A stretch of 64,000 nucleotides of DNA from Moraxella sp. (GTDB lineage Bacteria > Pseudomonadota > Gammaproteobacteria > Pseudomonadales > Moraxellaceae), in assembly GCA_030528385.1 (NCBI GenBank), contig JAUMYZ010000010.1:1-64000 (forward strand), in the 5' to 3' direction. The position numbers and the translations under genes are program-made. Of this stretch, positions 1 to 9,681 are shown piece by piece. The notes under the pieces are model-generated. The model was not told where the DNA came from. It saw only the letters and a program-made list of their open reading frames with translations, and did no database searches. Each line of letters starts with the position of its first letter. Position 1 is the first letter of the stretch.

Positions 1-49
1 TTCCTCCATGTCCTGAAGTACATGGTTTCCACGCCATTAAGGAAAGTGG

Positions 50-652
50 ATGAAAAAATTAGTTATCCACCCCAACAACCCACAATCACGGCTTATTGAA
101 CATGCGGTCAATACACTCAAACAAGACCAACTTATCATCTATCCTAGCGATATTGGTTATGAATTTGCACTGACACTGCAAAGCAAAATGGCGCTGCAAC
201 AGCTCCAACACATCAACCAAAAGCATGAACATTTGACGCTGTTGTGCCGTAATTTGTCTGAAGTTGCCAGTTATGCCACCATCAATAACGCGCAACACCG
301 TCTCCTAAAAAAACACACGCCATCATCTTTTGGCTTTATTGTGGATGCCAACAAGGCATTGCCCAAAAAATTTGTGCATTCCAAAAGCAAAGCCATCACC
401 ATCAAGGTCAGCGACAATCCCATCACTCAAGCACTGTTGGCATGTTTAGATGCGCCTTTGTTGAGTTATCCGCTGACACTGCCCAATCACCATAATGTTT
501 ATGAAGTGGGGCATATTGATGATGTTTTTGGCAAACATGTAGGGGCATTGATTGATGTTGGCGAGTTGGCAGCTCATACAACCACCATCATTGACATTAC
601 AAACGCAGAAGCGGCAGTTGTGCAACAAGGCACACTTGAATGGATAAATTAA
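50..652 (+). CDS. YciO/YrdC/Sua5-family protein
   Basis: This 200-residue protein belongs to the YrdC/YciO/Sua5 fold, whose best-known members make threonylcarbamoyl-AMP for the tRNA t6A modification. The YPSDIGYEF stretch near residue 32 corresponds to the family's YPTDT.YG nucleotide-binding segment but is closer to YciO than to the essential TsaC. YciO function is poorly defined, so catalytic activity is not claimed. The ATG follows an AAGGAAAGTGG ribosome-binding site. It converges on the ribosomal block and shares a hairpin terminator with rplQ. Confidence 0.8.
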   Translation: MKKLVIHPNNPQSRLIEHAVNTLKQDQLIIYPSDIGYEFALTLQSKMALQQLQHINQKHEHLTLLCRNLSEVASYATINNAQHRLLKKHTPSSFGFIVDANKALPKKFVHSKSKAITIKVSDNPITQALLACLDAPLLSYPLTLPNHHNVYEVGHIDDVFGKHVGALIDVGELAAHTTTIIDITNAEAAVVQQGTLEWIN

Positions 653-669
653 GAAGTAAGCCACAATAT

Positions 670-696
670 AAAAACCCCAGAAAAACTGGGGTTTTT
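670..696. terminator. Bidirectional rho-independent terminator (YciO gene / rplQ)
   Basis: AAAAACCCCAG and CTGGGGTTTTT pair around a five-base loop, with A-run and T-run on either side, so it can stop both converging transcripts. It lies in the 53-base gap between the two stop codons. Confidence 0.9.
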
Positions 697-705
697 CAAC
701 CGAGA

Positions 706-1065
706 TTATGGGCGGTCAACCAGTTCAACATATGCCATTGGCGCATTATCACCATCACGATAACCACATTTGATGATACGCAAATAACCGCCTGGTCTGG
801 TTTTATAACGCGGACCGAGTTCATTAAACAGTTTGCCAACAATGACTTTGCTGCGAGTACGGTCAAATGCCAAACGGCGATTTGCAACGCTGTCTTCTTT
901 TGCCAAAGTAATCAATGGCTCAGCCACACGGCGCAACTCTTTGGCTTTTACTAGGGTTGTTTTAATAAGTTCATGTTCAAACAGTGAATTCGTCATGTTT
1001 TGGAACATTGCCTTACGATGACTGCTGGTGCGACCCAGCTTAACTCCACTTTTACGATGTCGCAT
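706..1065 (-). CDS. rplQ: 50S ribosomal protein L17
   Basis: L17 is a component of the large subunit near the peptide exit tunnel and is the last gene of the alpha operon. The protein starts with the family signature [12 protein letters not shown] and is 119 residues long. The ATG at 1065 is chosen over a TTG two codons upstream because L17 proteins begin MRHRK and an AAAGGA box lies about ten bases before it. It follows rpoA after a short gap and ends at the shared hairpin terminator. Confidence 0.97.
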   Translation of the reverse strand: MRHRKSGVKLGRTSSHRKAMFQNMTNSLFEHELIKTTLVKAKELRRVAEPLITLAKEDSVANRRLAFDRTRSKVIVGKLFNELGPRYKTRPGGYLRIIKCGYRDGDNAPMAYVELVDRP

Positions 1066-1083
1066 GGTCAAATATCCTTTAAA

Positions 1084-2088
1084 TTAGCGGCTACGGTAAG
1101 AAAAGCGGTCATCAACACGCAAGTCGCTCGGTGGCCAATTATCCAAACGCATGCCCAATTCCAAACCTTTTGATGCCAAGACATCTTTGATTTCGGTTAA
1201 TGACTTCTTACCTAAATTCGGTGTTTTAAGCAATTCAGTTTCTGAACGCTGCACCAAATCACCAATATAATAAATGTTTTCAGCTTTTAAGCAGTTTGCT
1301 GAACGAACCGTTAGCTCAAGGTCATCTACTGGACGAAGCAACACAGGGTCAATCTCTTCTTTTTCTTTGATTGGCTCGGGCGCTTCTTCAGCTTCCAAAT
1401 CCACAAAAATTGCGATTTGCTGTTGCAGAATTGTTGCCGCCTTACGAATGGCCTCTTCAGGGTCTATCGTGCCATTAGTCTCTAGCTCAATGATTAACTT
1501 ATCAAGGTCAGTACGCTGTTCAACACGGGCACTTTCCACATCATAAGCGACACGCACGATGGGGCTGAAGCTGGCATCAAGTTTTAAACGACCAATGACT
1601 TTAGAATTGGCATCTTCACGGCGCTGATTGGCAGGGTCATAACCACGACCAGTTACCACACGCAAACGCATTTTTAAATGTCCGCGCTCACTTAATGTTG
1701 CCAATACCAAATCAGGATTGGCAATTTCAACATTGTGTGGCAATTCCAAATCAGCAGCAGTTACCACAGCCGCGCCTTTTTTATCCAAAGTCAAATAAGC
1801 TTCATGTTGATCGTGCAAGATGATTGCCAAACCTTTTAGATTTAACAGCAAATCCAGCACGTCTTCTTGCAAACCTTCCAGTGTTGAGTATTCATGGTCT
1901 ACACCTTCAATCTCTGCTTCAACAACTGCCGCACCAGACAAAGATGACAAGAGAATGCGACGCAAAGCATTACCCAAAGTGTGTCCAAAACCACGTTCTA
2001 ACGGCTCGAGCGTGACCTTAGCAGTTGTTTCATTGACCGTATCCACATTGATGGTATTGGGTGTGAGAAACTCATTTGCACTCATCAT
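1084..2088 (-). CDS. rpoA: DNA-directed RNA polymerase alpha subunit
   Basis: The alpha subunit (334 residues) nucleates RNA polymerase assembly and contacts UP elements and activators. The N-terminal dimerisation domain shows [17 protein letters not shown] near residues 34-50. A flexible acidic linker ([15 protein letters not shown]) leads to the C-terminal domain with [12 protein letters not shown]-like and [11 protein letters not shown] segments. A GAGGTG box precedes the ATGATG start. It sits between rpsD and rplQ, the standard alpha-operon position. Confidence 0.98.
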   Translation of the reverse strand: MMSANEFLTPNTINVDTVNETTAKVTLEPLERGFGHTLGNALRRILLSSLSGAAVVEAEIEGVDHEYSTLEGLQEDVLDLLLNLKGLAIILHDQHEAYLTLDKKGAAVVTAADLELPHNVEIANPDLVLATLSERGHLKMRLRVVTGRGYDPANQRREDANSKVIGRLKLDASFSPIVRVAYDVESARVEQRTDLDKLIIELETNGTIDPEEAIRKAATILQQQIAIFVDLEAEEAPEPIKEKEEIDPVLLRPVDDLELTVRSANCLKAENIYYIGDLVQRSETELLKTPNLGKKSLTEIKDVLASKGLELGMRLDNWPPSDLRVDDRFSYRSR

Positions 2089-2114
2089 AGTGTCACCTCG
2101 ATTAGTTCGGATTA

Positions 2115-2756
2115 TTATTTAGAATAAAGCTCAACAATCAAGCTCTCATTAATTTCAGCAGGCAAATCACTACGTTCTGGTGCAGTCTTGAATGTACCTT
2201 GCAACTTGGTGTGATCAACGTCCAACCAATCTGGAACGCCGCGTTGTGTTGCCAATTCAACCGCATTTTTAATACGAAGTTGCTCTTTAGATTTTTCATG
2301 AACAGCAATCACATCACCATCTTGAACTTGGATGGATGGAATGTTCACACGCACAAATTCATCACGACCCGCTCTTTTTAGCAAGATGGCGCGATGACTG
2401 ACAAGTTGGCGAGCTTCTGCACGTGTCGCACCAAAACCCATGCGATAAACAACATTGTCAAGGCGACGCTCAAGCATGCCCAATAGGTTTTCACCCGTAG
2501 CGCCACGCATGCGTGCTGCTTCTTTATAGTAGTTTGAGAATTGACGCTCTAATACACCATACATGCGTTTGACTTTTTGTTTTTCACGCAACTGTAGAGC
2601 ATATTCAGAAGTTTTGCTTTGGCTATTGCCATGCTGACCAGGTGCACGACCTGATTTTTTTGTTTTCACATCATAAGGCTTAACGCCTGATTTTAATTGC
2701 AAATCAGTGCCTTCACGACGCGATAATTTTAGTTTTGGACCAATATAACGGGCCAT
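2115..2756 (-). CDS. rpsD: 30S ribosomal protein S4
   Basis: S4 (213 residues) is a primary 16S rRNA binder and, in enterobacteria, the translational repressor of the alpha operon. It opens with [19 protein letters not shown] and has the S4 RNA-binding domain around residues 97-160 ([27 protein letters not shown]). The length is a little above the usual 205-209. It lies between rpsK and rpoA. Whether S4 controls this operon here is inferred from E. coli. Confidence 0.98.
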   Translation of the reverse strand: MARYIGPKLKLSRREGTDLQLKSGVKPYDVKTKKSGRAPGQHGNSQSKTSEYALQLREKQKVKRMYGVLERQFSNYYKEAARMRGATGENLLGMLERRLDNVVYRMGFGATRAEARQLVSHRAILLKRAGRDEFVRVNIPSIQVQDGDVIAVHEKSKEQLRIKNAVELATQRGVPDWLDVDHTKLQGTFKTAPERSDLPAEINESLIVELYSK

Positions 2757-2767
2757 GAGTTATCTCC

Positions 2768-3160
2768 TTAAACGCGACGTTTCTTAGGTGGGCGGCAGCC
2801 GTTGTGCGGAATTGGGGTAACATCACTGATGCTGTTAATTTTATAACCCAATAAACCCAGTGCTCTGACCGCAGACTCACGACCTGGTCCTGGACCTTTA
2901 ACCAAGACATCGATATTTTTTACACCATAAGTTTCCTGAGCTGCTTTACCAGCAACTTCAGCAGCAACCTGCGCTGCAAATGGTGTAGATTTTCGTGAAC
3001 CACGGAAGCCTTGTCCACCTGAAGTGGCCCAAGCCAATGCATTACCTTGACGATCTGTAATCGTTACAATGGTGTTATTAAAAGATGCATGGATGTGAGC
3101 TATACCGTCAGATACCGAACGACGAGCCACTTTTTTGCGACTGCGAGTGTCTTTTGCCAT
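2768..3160 (-). CDS. rpsK: 30S ribosomal protein S11
   Basis: S11 (130 residues) forms part of the 30S platform and the mRNA exit region. It begins [19 protein letters not shown]. The central [28 protein letters not shown] segment and the C-terminal [18 protein letters not shown] tail are conserved S11 features. It lies 20 bases after rpsM and 11 bases before rpsD in the alpha operon. Confidence 0.98.
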   Translation of the reverse strand: MAKDTRSRKKVARRSVSDGIAHIHASFNNTIVTITDRQGNALAWATSGGQGFRGSRKSTPFAAQVAAEVAGKAAQETYGVKNIDVLVKGPGPGRESAVRALGLLGYKINSISDVTPIPHNGCRPPKKRRV

Positions 3161-3180
3161 CTTTTAGCTTCCTAAGTTAA

Positions 3181-3537
3181 TTACTTTTTAATTGCTTTGC
3201 GTGGACCTTTACGGGTACGCGCATTTGTTTTAGTGCGTTGACCATTGACAGGAAGGCCACGACGGTGGCGAAGACCGCGGTAGCAACCCAAATCAACCAA
3301 ACGTTTGATGTTCATTGAAATTTCACGACGAAGGTCGCCCTCTGTAGTGTAATTTGCAACTTCAGCACGAACAGCGTCCAACTGCACATCATCTAGCTGA
3401 CCAATTTTGGTTGTCTCGGCAATGCCAACCGCTGACAAAATTTGTTTTGCGGTTGTGCGACCAATACCAAAAATATAAGTCAATGAGATAACGGCGTGTT
3501 TGTTGTCCGGAATGTTTACACCGGCAATACGAGCCAT
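3181..3537 (-). CDS. rpsM: 30S ribosomal protein S13
   Basis: S13 (118 residues) sits in the head of the 30S subunit and contacts tRNA and the L5 bridge. It starts [21 protein letters not shown] and ends in a basic [18 protein letters not shown] tail. The reading frame extends 15 codons further upstream, but the ATG at 3537 matches the family start and follows a GGAGAG ribosome-binding site. It is the first gene of the alpha operon, with its own promoter upstream. Confidence 0.97.
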   Translation of the reverse strand: MARIAGVNIPDNKHAVISLTYIFGIGRTTAKQILSAVGIAETTKIGQLDDVQLDAVRAEVANYTTEGDLRREISMNIKRLVDLGCYRGLRHRRGLPVNGQRTKTNARTRKGPRKAIKK

Positions 3538-3556
3538 ACATTTCTCTCCATCAGTA

Positions 3557-3578
3557 CAAGCACGAATAAATATGCTTG
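3557..3578 (-). promoter_or_regulatory. Stem-loop in the alpha-operon (rpsM) leader
   Basis: CAAGCA and TGCTTG pair around a ten-base loop about 20 bases before the rpsM start, directly upstream of its ribosome-binding site. In E. coli the equivalent region folds into a pseudoknot bound by S4. A similar role here is inference; only the hairpin is seen. Confidence 0.4.
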
Positions 3579-3623
3579 CCAAAATTTATCTATCACCATA
3601 AAAGGTAATACAACAACCGACGG

Positions 3624-3652
3624 ATTATACAGTTATCCGTCAAAAAATTCAA
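3624..3652 (-). promoter_or_regulatory. Sigma70-type promoter of the alpha operon
   Basis: On the minus strand TTGAAT, a 17-base spacer and a perfect TATAAT lie about 85 bases before rpsM. The -10 sits inside a seven-base perfect palindrome arm pair (GACGGAT/ATCCGTC). The 130-base rpmJ-rpsM gap has no gene, so an operon start here is plausible. Confidence 0.7.
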
Positions 3653-3667
3653 GTGCTAATCTTAAAA

Positions 3668-3784
3668 TTAACCTTGGCGTTGCTTATGACGCGGTTCTGA
3701 GTTACAAATCACCAACACTTTGCCTTTACGACGCACAATTTTACAACCGCCACAGATTTTTTTTACCGATGCTTGAACTTTCAT
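3668..3784 (-). CDS. rpmJ: 50S ribosomal protein L36
   Basis: L36 is the smallest large-subunit protein. This 38-residue gene begins [14 protein letters not shown] and contains the zinc-ribbon ligands Cys11, Cys14, Cys27 and His33, so it is the zinc-binding (C+) form. It lies between secY and rpsM, the classical spc-operon end. Confidence 0.96.
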   Translation of the reverse strand: MKVQASVKKICGGCKIVRRKGKVLVICNSEPRHKQRQG

Positions 3785-3804
3785 CACAAACTCCTAACAT
3801 GTCA

Positions 3805-5133
3805 TCAACGAGATGATTTAATTAACGTTTGGTCGTGATATTGATGTGTCATCAAATGAGCTTGGACTTGAGCGATAAAGTCCATCAACACCACCACCAT
3901 AATCAACAAAGATGCACCACCCAACTGAAAAGGCACACCAAAAGATGATTGCACCACCATTGGCATTAAGCAGATGACTGTCATGTACATCGCACCAATA
4001 AAGGTCAAACGATTCAAAACAAAATCCAAATAACGTTTGGTTTGCTGACCTGGTCGAATGCCTGGAATATAAGCACCACTGCGCTTTAAATTCTCAGCAA
4101 CTTCTTTAGGATTGAACATCAATGCTGTGTAAAAATAACAAAAAAAGATAATCAGAACACCAAACACCAATAAATACAAAGGGCTTCCAGGTTGCAATAC
4201 CAAAGAAATATTTTGTAAAATTGTTTGAAAAGTGGTTGGATTTGCCGAAGAACCTGACCATTGACCCAAACTGGCAGGCAAAAGCAACAAAGAACTGGCA
4301 AAAATTGCTGGAATTACTCCTGCCATGTTAAGTTTTAGTGGCAGGTGGGACTGTTGCTGTGCATAAATCTTGCGCCCTTCTTGCTGTTTTTGTGCGTAAT
4401 TTACTGGCACTCTGCGCTGTGCACGCTCTATAAAGACAATCGCTGCAGTTACAGCCACTCCCAATAAAGCAAATATCAACACAACAATCAAATTAGAATC
4501 TTGACTGAATGCACCTGAAACCATGCCAGGCGCGCTCGCAACAATGCTGGCAAAAATCAACATTGAAATGCCATTACCGATACCACGTTCGGTAATCTGC
4601 TCACCTAGCCACATCAAAAACATGGAACCAGCAACCAGCGAAGTAACAGCCGGAATATAGAAACTTAGACCAGTGGATAAGGTTAAACCACCAGATATCA
4701 ATCCAGCTGACATACCCACTGCTTGTACAAAAGCCAAAGCAAGTGTGCCTTGCCTTGTATACTTGCTCAAAGTACGACGACCTGTCTCGCCTTCTTTTTT
4801 AAGGGCTTCTAATGATGGCACAACTGCCGACATCATCTGCACAACAATGGACGCAGAGATGTAAGGCATGATACCCAATGCCATAATAGACATGCGTTCT
4901 AAAGCACCTCCTGAAAACATATTAAACATTCCCAAGAAAGTGTTCTTGCTGGCATCAAAAAATTCAGCCAATCTCACAGGATTCATGCCAGGCACTGGAA
5001 TATGCGACCCTAAACGATAAACAATCAGCGCACCAATTAAAAACAGCATGCGCCCCCATAACTCATCGTACTTACGAATAAAGGTTAGTGGGTTCAAAGG
5101 AATGCTTGATTTGGGCGCTGAGTGCTTAGACAC
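3805..5133 (-). CDS. secY: Protein translocase subunit SecY
   Basis: SecY (442 residues) is the channel of the Sec translocon in the inner membrane. Ten hydrophobic segments are readable, with the family signatures GIMPYISASIVVQMM in TM2, the ERGIGNGISMLIF loop and the RPGQQTKRYL cytoplasmic loop. It follows rplO with a three-base gap, as in other spc operons, and precedes rpmJ. The secE and secG partners are outside the window. Confidence 0.98.
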   Translation of the reverse strand: MSKHSAPKSSIPLNPLTFIRKYDELWGRMLFLIGALIVYRLGSHIPVPGMNPVRLAEFFDASKNTFLGMFNMFSGGALERMSIMALGIMPYISASIVVQMMSAVVPSLEALKKEGETGRRTLSKYTRQGTLALAFVQAVGMSAGLISGGLTLSTGLSFYIPAVTSLVAGSMFLMWLGEQITERGIGNGISMLIFASIVASAPGMVSGAFSQDSNLIVVLIFALLGVAVTAAIVFIERAQRRVPVNYAQKQQEGRKIYAQQQSHLPLKLNMAGVIPAIFASSLLLLPASLGQWSGSSANPTTFQTILQNISLVLQPGSPLYLLVFGVLIIFFCYFYTALMFNPKEVAENLKRSGAYIPGIRPGQQTKRYLDFVLNRLTFIGAMYMTVICLMPMVVQSSFGVPFQLGGASLLIMVVVLMDFIAQVQAHLMTHQYHDQTLIKSSR

Positions 5134-5136
5134 GAC

Positions 5137-5577
5137 CTACTCCTCGACACTGCCACCAGCAGCTTCGATTGCCTGTTTGGCGCCTTTGGTTACTTTCACG
5201 CCTTGAAAAGTCAGAGCGCGTGCAATCTCACCTGACAGAATAATACGAACACGCTTCATGTCGCCACGAATAATATTGGCGGCTTTTAAGCTCTCAATAT
5301 TCACGACGTCGCCTTGAATTTTATTCAGTTCAGACAAGCGCACCTCAGCAGTTGTCATTGCCAACTTACTCGTAAAACCAAATTTTGGCAGACGACGATA
5401 GATAGGCATTTGACCGCCTTCAAAGCCTGCTGGAATGCTAGAACCAGAGCGGGAAGTTTGACCTTTAACACCACGACCACCAGTCTTACCTAAGCCCGAA
5501 CCGATACCACGACCACGACGTTGGGCGGTCTTTTTTGCACGAGCAGCAGGCGCAAGTTCATTTAAACGAAGACCCAT
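5137..5577 (-). CDS. rplO: 50S ribosomal protein L15
   Basis: L15 (146 residues) is a late-assembling large-subunit protein. The N-terminal glycine/arginine-rich extension ([20 protein letters not shown]) and the [15 protein letters not shown] motif are typical. Its ATG overlaps the rpmD stop by one base (TAATG), which suggests translational coupling. Confidence 0.97.
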   Translation of the reverse strand: MGLRLNELAPAARAKKTAQRRGRGIGSGLGKTGGRGVKGQTSRSGSSIPAGFEGGQMPIYRRLPKFGFTSKLAMTTAEVRLSELNKIQGDVVNIESLKAANIIRGDMKRVRIILSGEIARALTFQGVKVTKGAKQAIEAAGGSVEE

Positions 5578-5756
5578 TACGCTTCCTCCACTTTAATCAT
5601 GTAATTCACACGATTGACCATGCCACGAGTTGAAGGTGTGTCTTCCACTTCAACCGTGTGCCCAATGCGGCGTAAGCCCAAACCCTTTAAACAAGCCTTA
5701 TGACTTGCCAAACGATGGGCGCTTGATTTGATTTGAGTAACTTTCATTTTTTTCAT
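5577..5756 (-). CDS. rpmD: 50S ribosomal protein L30
   Basis: A 59-residue L30, too short to stand out by length alone. It contains the MKVTQIKS start motif and the conserved [20 protein letters not shown] core. The ATG at 5756 is preferred over the one at 5747 because a GGGTGA box lies at a suitable distance. It lies between rpsE and rplO, the expected position. Confidence 0.94.
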   Translation of the reverse strand: MKKMKVTQIKSSAHRLASHKACLKGLGLRRIGHTVEVEDTPSTRGMVNRVNYMIKVEEA

Positions 5757-5772
5757 TACAGTTCACCCATCT

Positions 5773-6270
5773 TTAGCCCAAAATTTCTTCAACAGACTTG
5801 CCACGCTTAGCTGCCACTTGTTCTGGAGACACCATATCACGCAGCCCTTTAAAAGTTGCTTGCACCACATTGGCAGCATTGGTTGAGCCATAGCATTTTG
5901 CCAATACGTTTTGTACACCTGCCACTTCAAGAACCGCACGCATCGCACCACCTGCAATCACACCGGTACCTTCTGAAGCTGGCTGCATATACACCTTTGA
6001 AGCGCCATGACGTGCATTGATTGGATGCTGCAAAGTATGACCTGCCAAATCAACAGAAATCATATTGCGCTTGGCTGCTTCTAGCGCCTTTTGGATAGCA
6101 GCAGGAACTTCTCGCGCCTTACCACGACCAAAACCAACACGCCCATTGCCATCACCCACAACGGTCAAAGCAGTAAAAGAAAAGATACGACCACCTTTCA
6201 CCACTTTTGCCACACGGTCAACAGCGACTAAGCGCTCTACCAAACCATCAGTTTGCTCAACTTTTGCCAT
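5773..6270 (-). CDS. rpsE: 30S ribosomal protein S5
   Basis: S5 (165 residues) helps set decoding fidelity and mRNA unwinding in the 30S subunit. The double-stranded RNA-binding N-terminal half has [19 protein letters not shown] and [17 protein letters not shown]. The C-terminal half has [19 protein letters not shown]. It is two bases downstream of rplR. Confidence 0.98.
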   Translation of the reverse strand: MAKVEQTDGLVERLVAVDRVAKVVKGGRIFSFTALTVVGDGNGRVGFGRGKAREVPAAIQKALEAAKRNMISVDLAGHTLQHPINARHGASKVYMQPASEGTGVIAGGAMRAVLEVAGVQNVLAKCYGSTNAANVVQATFKGLRDMVSPEQVAAKRGKSVEEILG

Positions 6271-6272
6271 GA

Positions 6273-6623
6273 TTAGAACTCCAATCCATTTTCGCGAGCA
6301 GCGTCAGCCAATGCTTTAACGCGACCATGATACTTAAACCCACTACGGTCAAATGCAACCTTTGTAATACCTGCTGCTTTGGCACGCTCAGCAATCAAAG
6401 CACCCACTGCCTTAGCCGCCTCGATATTGCCTGTTGCCCCAGAACGCAAACTTGCATCCAAAGTTGATGCTTGAGCAACAACAATACCCCCAACTGGGGA
6501 GACGATTTGAGCGTAAATATGGCGTGGCGTGCGATTAACGGTCAAACGATTGACACCCAAATGACGGATGTGGGCGCGGGTTTTTTTTGCTCGACGAAGA
6601 CGAGCTGCTTTTTTATCAAACAT
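6273..6623 (-). CDS. rplR: 50S ribosomal protein L18
   Basis: L18 (116 residues) binds 5S rRNA with L5. Conserved features are the basic N-terminus [20 protein letters not shown] and the C-terminal [21 protein letters not shown] segment. It lies between rplF and rpsE in the spc operon. Confidence 0.97.
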   Translation of the reverse strand: MFDKKAARLRRAKKTRAHIRHLGVNRLTVNRTPRHIYAQIVSPVGGIVVAQASTLDASLRSGATGNIEAAKAVGALIAERAKAAGITKVAFDRSGFKYHGRVKALADAARENGLEF

Positions 6624-6637
6624 ATTTGCTCACCTTA

Positions 6638-7171
6638 CTACTTTTTCTTAGCTTCTTTGCGAAGAACAACTTCATCGCTATAACGAACACCTTTGCCTTT
6701 ATATGGCTCTGGTGGACGAAAGCTACGAATTTTAGCAGCTGCCTGACCAAGTTTTTGCTTATCACTTGACTTTAAAACGATTTCAGTTTGGCTTGGGCTT
6801 TCTGCCGTTACACCTTCTGGCAACTCATAAGCAATTGGGTGTGAAAAACCTAAACTCAAATTTACAACACTGCCTGCAACCTGAGCACGATAACCAACAC
6901 CCACCAACTGCAAACGGCGCTCAAAACCATTGGTAACACCATTAACCATATTATTTAGCAAGGCACGCACCGTACCGGTATGCATCCAAGCTTCTTTGGT
7001 ATCTTTTACTGGAGCAAGAACAATCAAGTCACCTTCTTGCTTTAGCTCGACCAATTCATGCAGGTGTAAAGACAAAGAACCATTTTTGCCTTTCACTTCT
7101 ACCTGCCGATCGTTCAGAGTAACACTGGTACCCGCAGGCAGTGTTACAGGGGCTTTAGCCACACGAGACAT
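6638..7171 (-). CDS. rplF: 50S ribosomal protein L6
   Basis: L6 (177 residues, the usual length) lies near the factor-binding centre of the 50S subunit. It begins [14 protein letters not shown] and has the two tandem L6 folds, ending with the signature [16 protein letters not shown]. An upstream in-frame extension of 24 codons is rejected because family members start MSRVAK. A 137-base gap, long for this operon, separates it from rpsH. Confidence 0.97.
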   Translation of the reverse strand: MSRVAKAPVTLPAGTSVTLNDRQVEVKGKNGSLSLHLHELVELKQEGDLIVLAPVKDTKEAWMHTGTVRALLNNMVNGVTNGFERRLQLVGVGYRAQVAGSVVNLSLGFSHPIAYELPEGVTAESPSQTEIVLKSSDKQKLGQAAAKIRSFRPPEPYKGKGVRYSDEVVLRKEAKKK

Positions 7172-7227
7172 AAAACTTTCCTTAAACAATAGACAAAATG
7201 TCATCAAAAAGTATTGACAACAAAAAA

Positions 7228-7251
7228 CTAACAGACACAACAATCTGTCAG
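7228..7251 (-). other. Hairpin in the rpsH-rplF intergenic gap
   Basis: Minus-strand CTGACAGA and TCTGTTAG pair (one G-U) around an eight-base loop in an otherwise AT-rich 137-base gap. There is no T-run, so a terminator is unlikely. Role unknown. Confidence 0.35.
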
Positions 7252-7308
7252 TTTAACAGATTTAACTGCAAAAGTAAACTAAAACTGGTATTAAAACCAA
7301 GCACCAAC

Positions 7309-7707
7309 TTAGGATACTAGAGCAATCACTTCACCACCAATGCCAGCAGCACGAGCAGCGCGATCACTCATAATACCCTTACTGGTAGAAATGATGGCAA
7401 CACCCAAGCCTTTTTTCACGCTTGGCAGCTCATCTTTGGCGCGATATTGACGAAGACCTGGACGACTAAAGCGTTTTAGCTCTTCAATCACACCCTTACC
7501 TTGGTAATACTTTAGCTCAACAGTAAGAATCTTCTTGCCGTTTTCAATTTCGTTCACTTCGGCATTAGCCAAATAACCTTCAGCGACCAGCAAATCGGCA
7601 ATAGACTTGCGCAGCTTAGATGCGGGCATTGCTACTGATGGTTTGTTTCTTGATTGTGCGTTACGGATACGGGTCAGCATATCAGCAACAGGGTCTTGCA
7701 TACTCAT
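7309..7707 (-). CDS. rpsH: 30S ribosomal protein S8
   Basis: S8 (132 residues) binds helix 21 of 16S rRNA and in E. coli represses the spc operon by binding the rplX-rplE region. [18 protein letters not shown] at the start and the C-terminal [20 protein letters not shown] motif are diagnostic. It lies between rpsN and rplF. Confidence 0.98.
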   Translation of the reverse strand: MSMQDPVADMLTRIRNAQSRNKPSVAMPASKLRKSIADLLVAEGYLANAEVNEIENGKKILTVELKYYQGKGVIEELKRFSRPGLRQYRAKDELPSVKKGLGVAIISTSKGIMSDRAARAAGIGGEVIALVS

Positions 7708-7718
7708 AGCACAACTCC

Positions 7719-8024
7719 TTACCAGCTTGCTTTACGAACGCCAGGCACATCACCTTGCATCACACGCTCACGCAACTTATTGCGCGATAAACCAAATTTG
7801 CGAAAAAACCCATGTGGACGACCAGTCAAACCACAACGATTGCGCAAACGCACAGGCGATGAGTTGCGTGGCAATGACTGCAGCACCAACATTGCGTCCA
7901 AGCGCTCTTCACCACTGGCATTGCTATCATTGATGATAGCTTTTAGTTTGGCGCGCTTCTCAGCGTACTTTGCAACCACTTTTTCGCGTTTTAACTCGCG
8001 ATTAATCATGCTTTTTTTAGCCAT
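7719..8024 (-). CDS. rpsN: 30S ribosomal protein S14
   Basis: S14 (101 residues) sits in the head of the 30S subunit. This is the long, zinc-free type: it starts [13 protein letters not shown], has no CxxC pairs, and carries the conserved [19 protein letters not shown] segment. The frame is open further upstream into rplE, but the ATG at 8024 gives the standard 101 residues. It lies between rplE and rpsH. Confidence 0.97.
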   Translation of the reverse strand: MAKKSMINRELKREKVVAKYAEKRAKLKAIINDSNASGEERLDAMLVLQSLPRNSSPVRLRNRCGLTGRPHGFFRKFGLSRNKLRERVMQGDVPGVRKASW

Positions 8025-8034
8025 AACATTTACC

Positions 8035-8571
8035 TTATCTAAATGGGAAGCCAAACGCTTTGAGCAATGCGCGACCTTGGTCGTCATCGGTGGCAGTCGT
8101 TGTGATGGTGATGTCAAGACCACGAATACGGTCAATCTTGTCAAAATCCACTTCAGGAAAAACGATTTGTTCTTTGATACCCAAAGAATAGTTACCACGA
8201 CCATCAAATGCTTTGGCTGAAAAACCACGAAAATCGCGAATACGGGGAATCGCAACAGCAATCAAACGGTCAAGAAACTCATACATTTGCTCGCCACGCA
8301 GAGTTACTTTACAGCCAATTGGCCACTCTTCACGAATCTTAAAGCCAGCAACCGATTTACGAGCTTTGGTAACCACGGGTTTTTGACCTGCAATCACCGT
8401 CATATCAGCCAATGCACCTTCAAGCAATTTCTTATCTTGTGCTGCCCCACCCACACCCATGTTCAAAGTGATTTTGGTGATTTTTGGTACCTGCATGACA
8501 TTTTCTAAACCCAGCTCATCTTTGATTTGCTGTTTTAGCTTGTCATTGTATAATGATTTTAATCTTGCCAT
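8035..8571 (-). CDS. rplE: 50S ribosomal protein L5
   Basis: L5 (178 residues) binds 5S rRNA and forms the B1b bridge to S13. Characteristic segments are [21 protein letters not shown] and the C-terminal [20 protein letters not shown]. It lies between rplX and rpsN. Confidence 0.98.
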   Translation of the reverse strand: MARLKSLYNDKLKQQIKDELGLENVMQVPKITKITLNMGVGGAAQDKKLLEGALADMTVIAGQKPVVTKARKSVAGFKIREEWPIGCKVTLRGEQMYEFLDRLIAVAIPRIRDFRGFSAKAFDGRGNYSLGIKEQIVFPEVDFDKIDRIRGLDITITTTATDDDQGRALLKAFGFPFR

Positions 8572-8591
8572 TACTAATTACCCTTAGTATC

Positions 8592-8909
8592 TTATGCAGT
8601 CGCCACCACTTCACCAGTAGAACGATAGATACGGACTTTTTTGCCCTCTTCGTTTACTTGGTAAGCAACACGGTCTGCTTTTTGGGTGTTTACGTTATAA
8701 ATCGCAACGTTTGAAATATGTAGAAATGCTTCTTGCTTAACAATACCACCTTCTTTACCCAACATTTGATTAGGTTTTTGGTGTTTGGTTACTATGTTAA
8801 TGCCTTCCACCTTTACACGGTCTGCTTTAACCGCCAAAATTGTGCCCTGCTTGCCTTTATCTTTGCCAGCAATCACAACCACGGTATCGCCTTTGCGTAA
8901 CTTTGCCAT
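8592..8909 (-). CDS. rplX: 50S ribosomal protein L24
   Basis: L24 (105 residues) starts 50S assembly by binding the 5' end of 23S rRNA. The KOW motif is at residues 5-30 ([19 protein letters not shown]), followed by the [13 protein letters not shown] segment. It lies 16 bases downstream of rplN. Confidence 0.97.
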   Translation of the reverse strand: MAKLRKGDTVVVIAGKDKGKQGTILAVKADRVKVEGINIVTKHQKPNQMLGKEGGIVKQEAFLHISNVAIYNVNTQKADRVAYQVNEEGKKVRIYRSTGEVVATA

Positions 8910-8925
8910 AGGATAGCCTCTAAAT

Positions 8926-9294
8926 TTACAGTACTTCTGGCGCTAGTGAAACAATTTTCATAAACTGTTCGCCGCGCAATTCACGAGTTACTGGTCCAAA
9001 AATACGAGTTGCAATCGGTGCTTTGTTGTTATTTAAAATAACTGCCGCATTGTCATCAAAACGCAATACAGAACCATCAGGGCGACGCACGCCTTTTTTG
9101 GTACGCACCACAACCGCATTCATCACGTCGCCTTTTTTGACACGACCACGCGGAATTGCTTCTTTAACGGTTACTTTGATGATATCACCAACCGATGCAT
9201 AACGACGATGTGAACCACCCAACACTTTGATACACTGTACGCGTCTTGCACCGCTATTATCCGCAACTTCCAGCATTGTTTCAGTCTGAATCAT
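8926..9294 (-). CDS. rplN: 50S ribosomal protein L14
   Basis: L14 (122 residues) lies at the subunit interface. It begins [18 protein letters not shown] and contains the family pattern [18 protein letters not shown]. It is the first gene of the spc unit, with a good promoter and two hairpins in the 114-base gap before it. Confidence 0.98.
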   Translation of the reverse strand: MIQTETMLEVADNSGARRVQCIKVLGGSHRRYASVGDIIKVTVKEAIPRGRVKKGDVMNAVVVRTKKGVRRPDGSVLRFDDNAAVILNNNKAPIATRIFGPVTRELRGEQFMKIVSLAPEVL

Positions 9295-9301
9295 CGCATT
9301 A

Positions 9302-9360
9302 CTCCATAATTATCAGCAATAAGCCAATTGCGAGCAAGCACAGCCACCTGCTCTAAGTAA
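9302..9360 (-). promoter_or_regulatory. Two tandem hairpins in the rplN (spc) leader
   Basis: On the minus strand, after the promoter, GAGCA/TGCTC and then GCAAT/ATTGC form two short stem-loops before the rplN start. They could be leader structures affecting translation or transcription. This is inferred from pairing only. Confidence 0.3.
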
Positions 9361-9367
9361 GCTGGTT

Positions 9368-9396
9368 ATTATACCCACAAATGACTTAAAATGCAA
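9368..9396 (-). promoter_or_regulatory. Sigma70-type promoter of the spc operon
   Basis: TTGCAT, a 17-base spacer and a perfect TATAAT lie in the rpsQ-rplN gap, the position of the E. coli spc promoter. This splits the block into separate S10 and spc units or adds an internal start. Confidence 0.8.
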
Positions 9397-9408
9397 ATAG
9401 CTTTAGCT

Positions 9409-9681
9409 TTAAATTTTTACTGCGGTTTCCACCACATCTACCAACGTCCAAGATTTGGTTTTGGAAATCGGACGAGTCTCTTTAATGCGTACGATATCAC
9501 CTTCTTGGCAAACGTTGTTTTCATCGTGAGCTTTTAATTTGGTAGAACGGCGAACTTGCTTACCATACATTGGATGGCGAATTTGACGCTCTACCAACAC
9601 CACGATGGATTTGTCCATCTTGTTGCTGACAACCTTGCCAGTTACAACGCCAATTTCCTGAGTTTGGATATTATCGCTCAT
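9409..9681 (-). CDS. rpsQ: 30S ribosomal protein S17
   Basis: S17 (90 residues) is an OB-fold primary binder of 16S r[21 protein letters not shown] and the [19 protein letters not shown] segment are typical. Its start overlaps the rpmC stop by four bases. It is the last gene before the spc promoter. Confidence 0.97.
   Translation of the reverse strand: MSDNIQTQEIGVVTGKVVSNKMDKSIVVLVERQIRHPMYGKQVRRSTKLKAHDENNVCQEGDIVRIKETRPISKTKSWTLVDVVETAVKI

Noticed and set aside
3496-3816. 106-codon plus frame over rpmJ
   Set aside because: Shadow of rpmJ and the alpha promoter region on the other strand.
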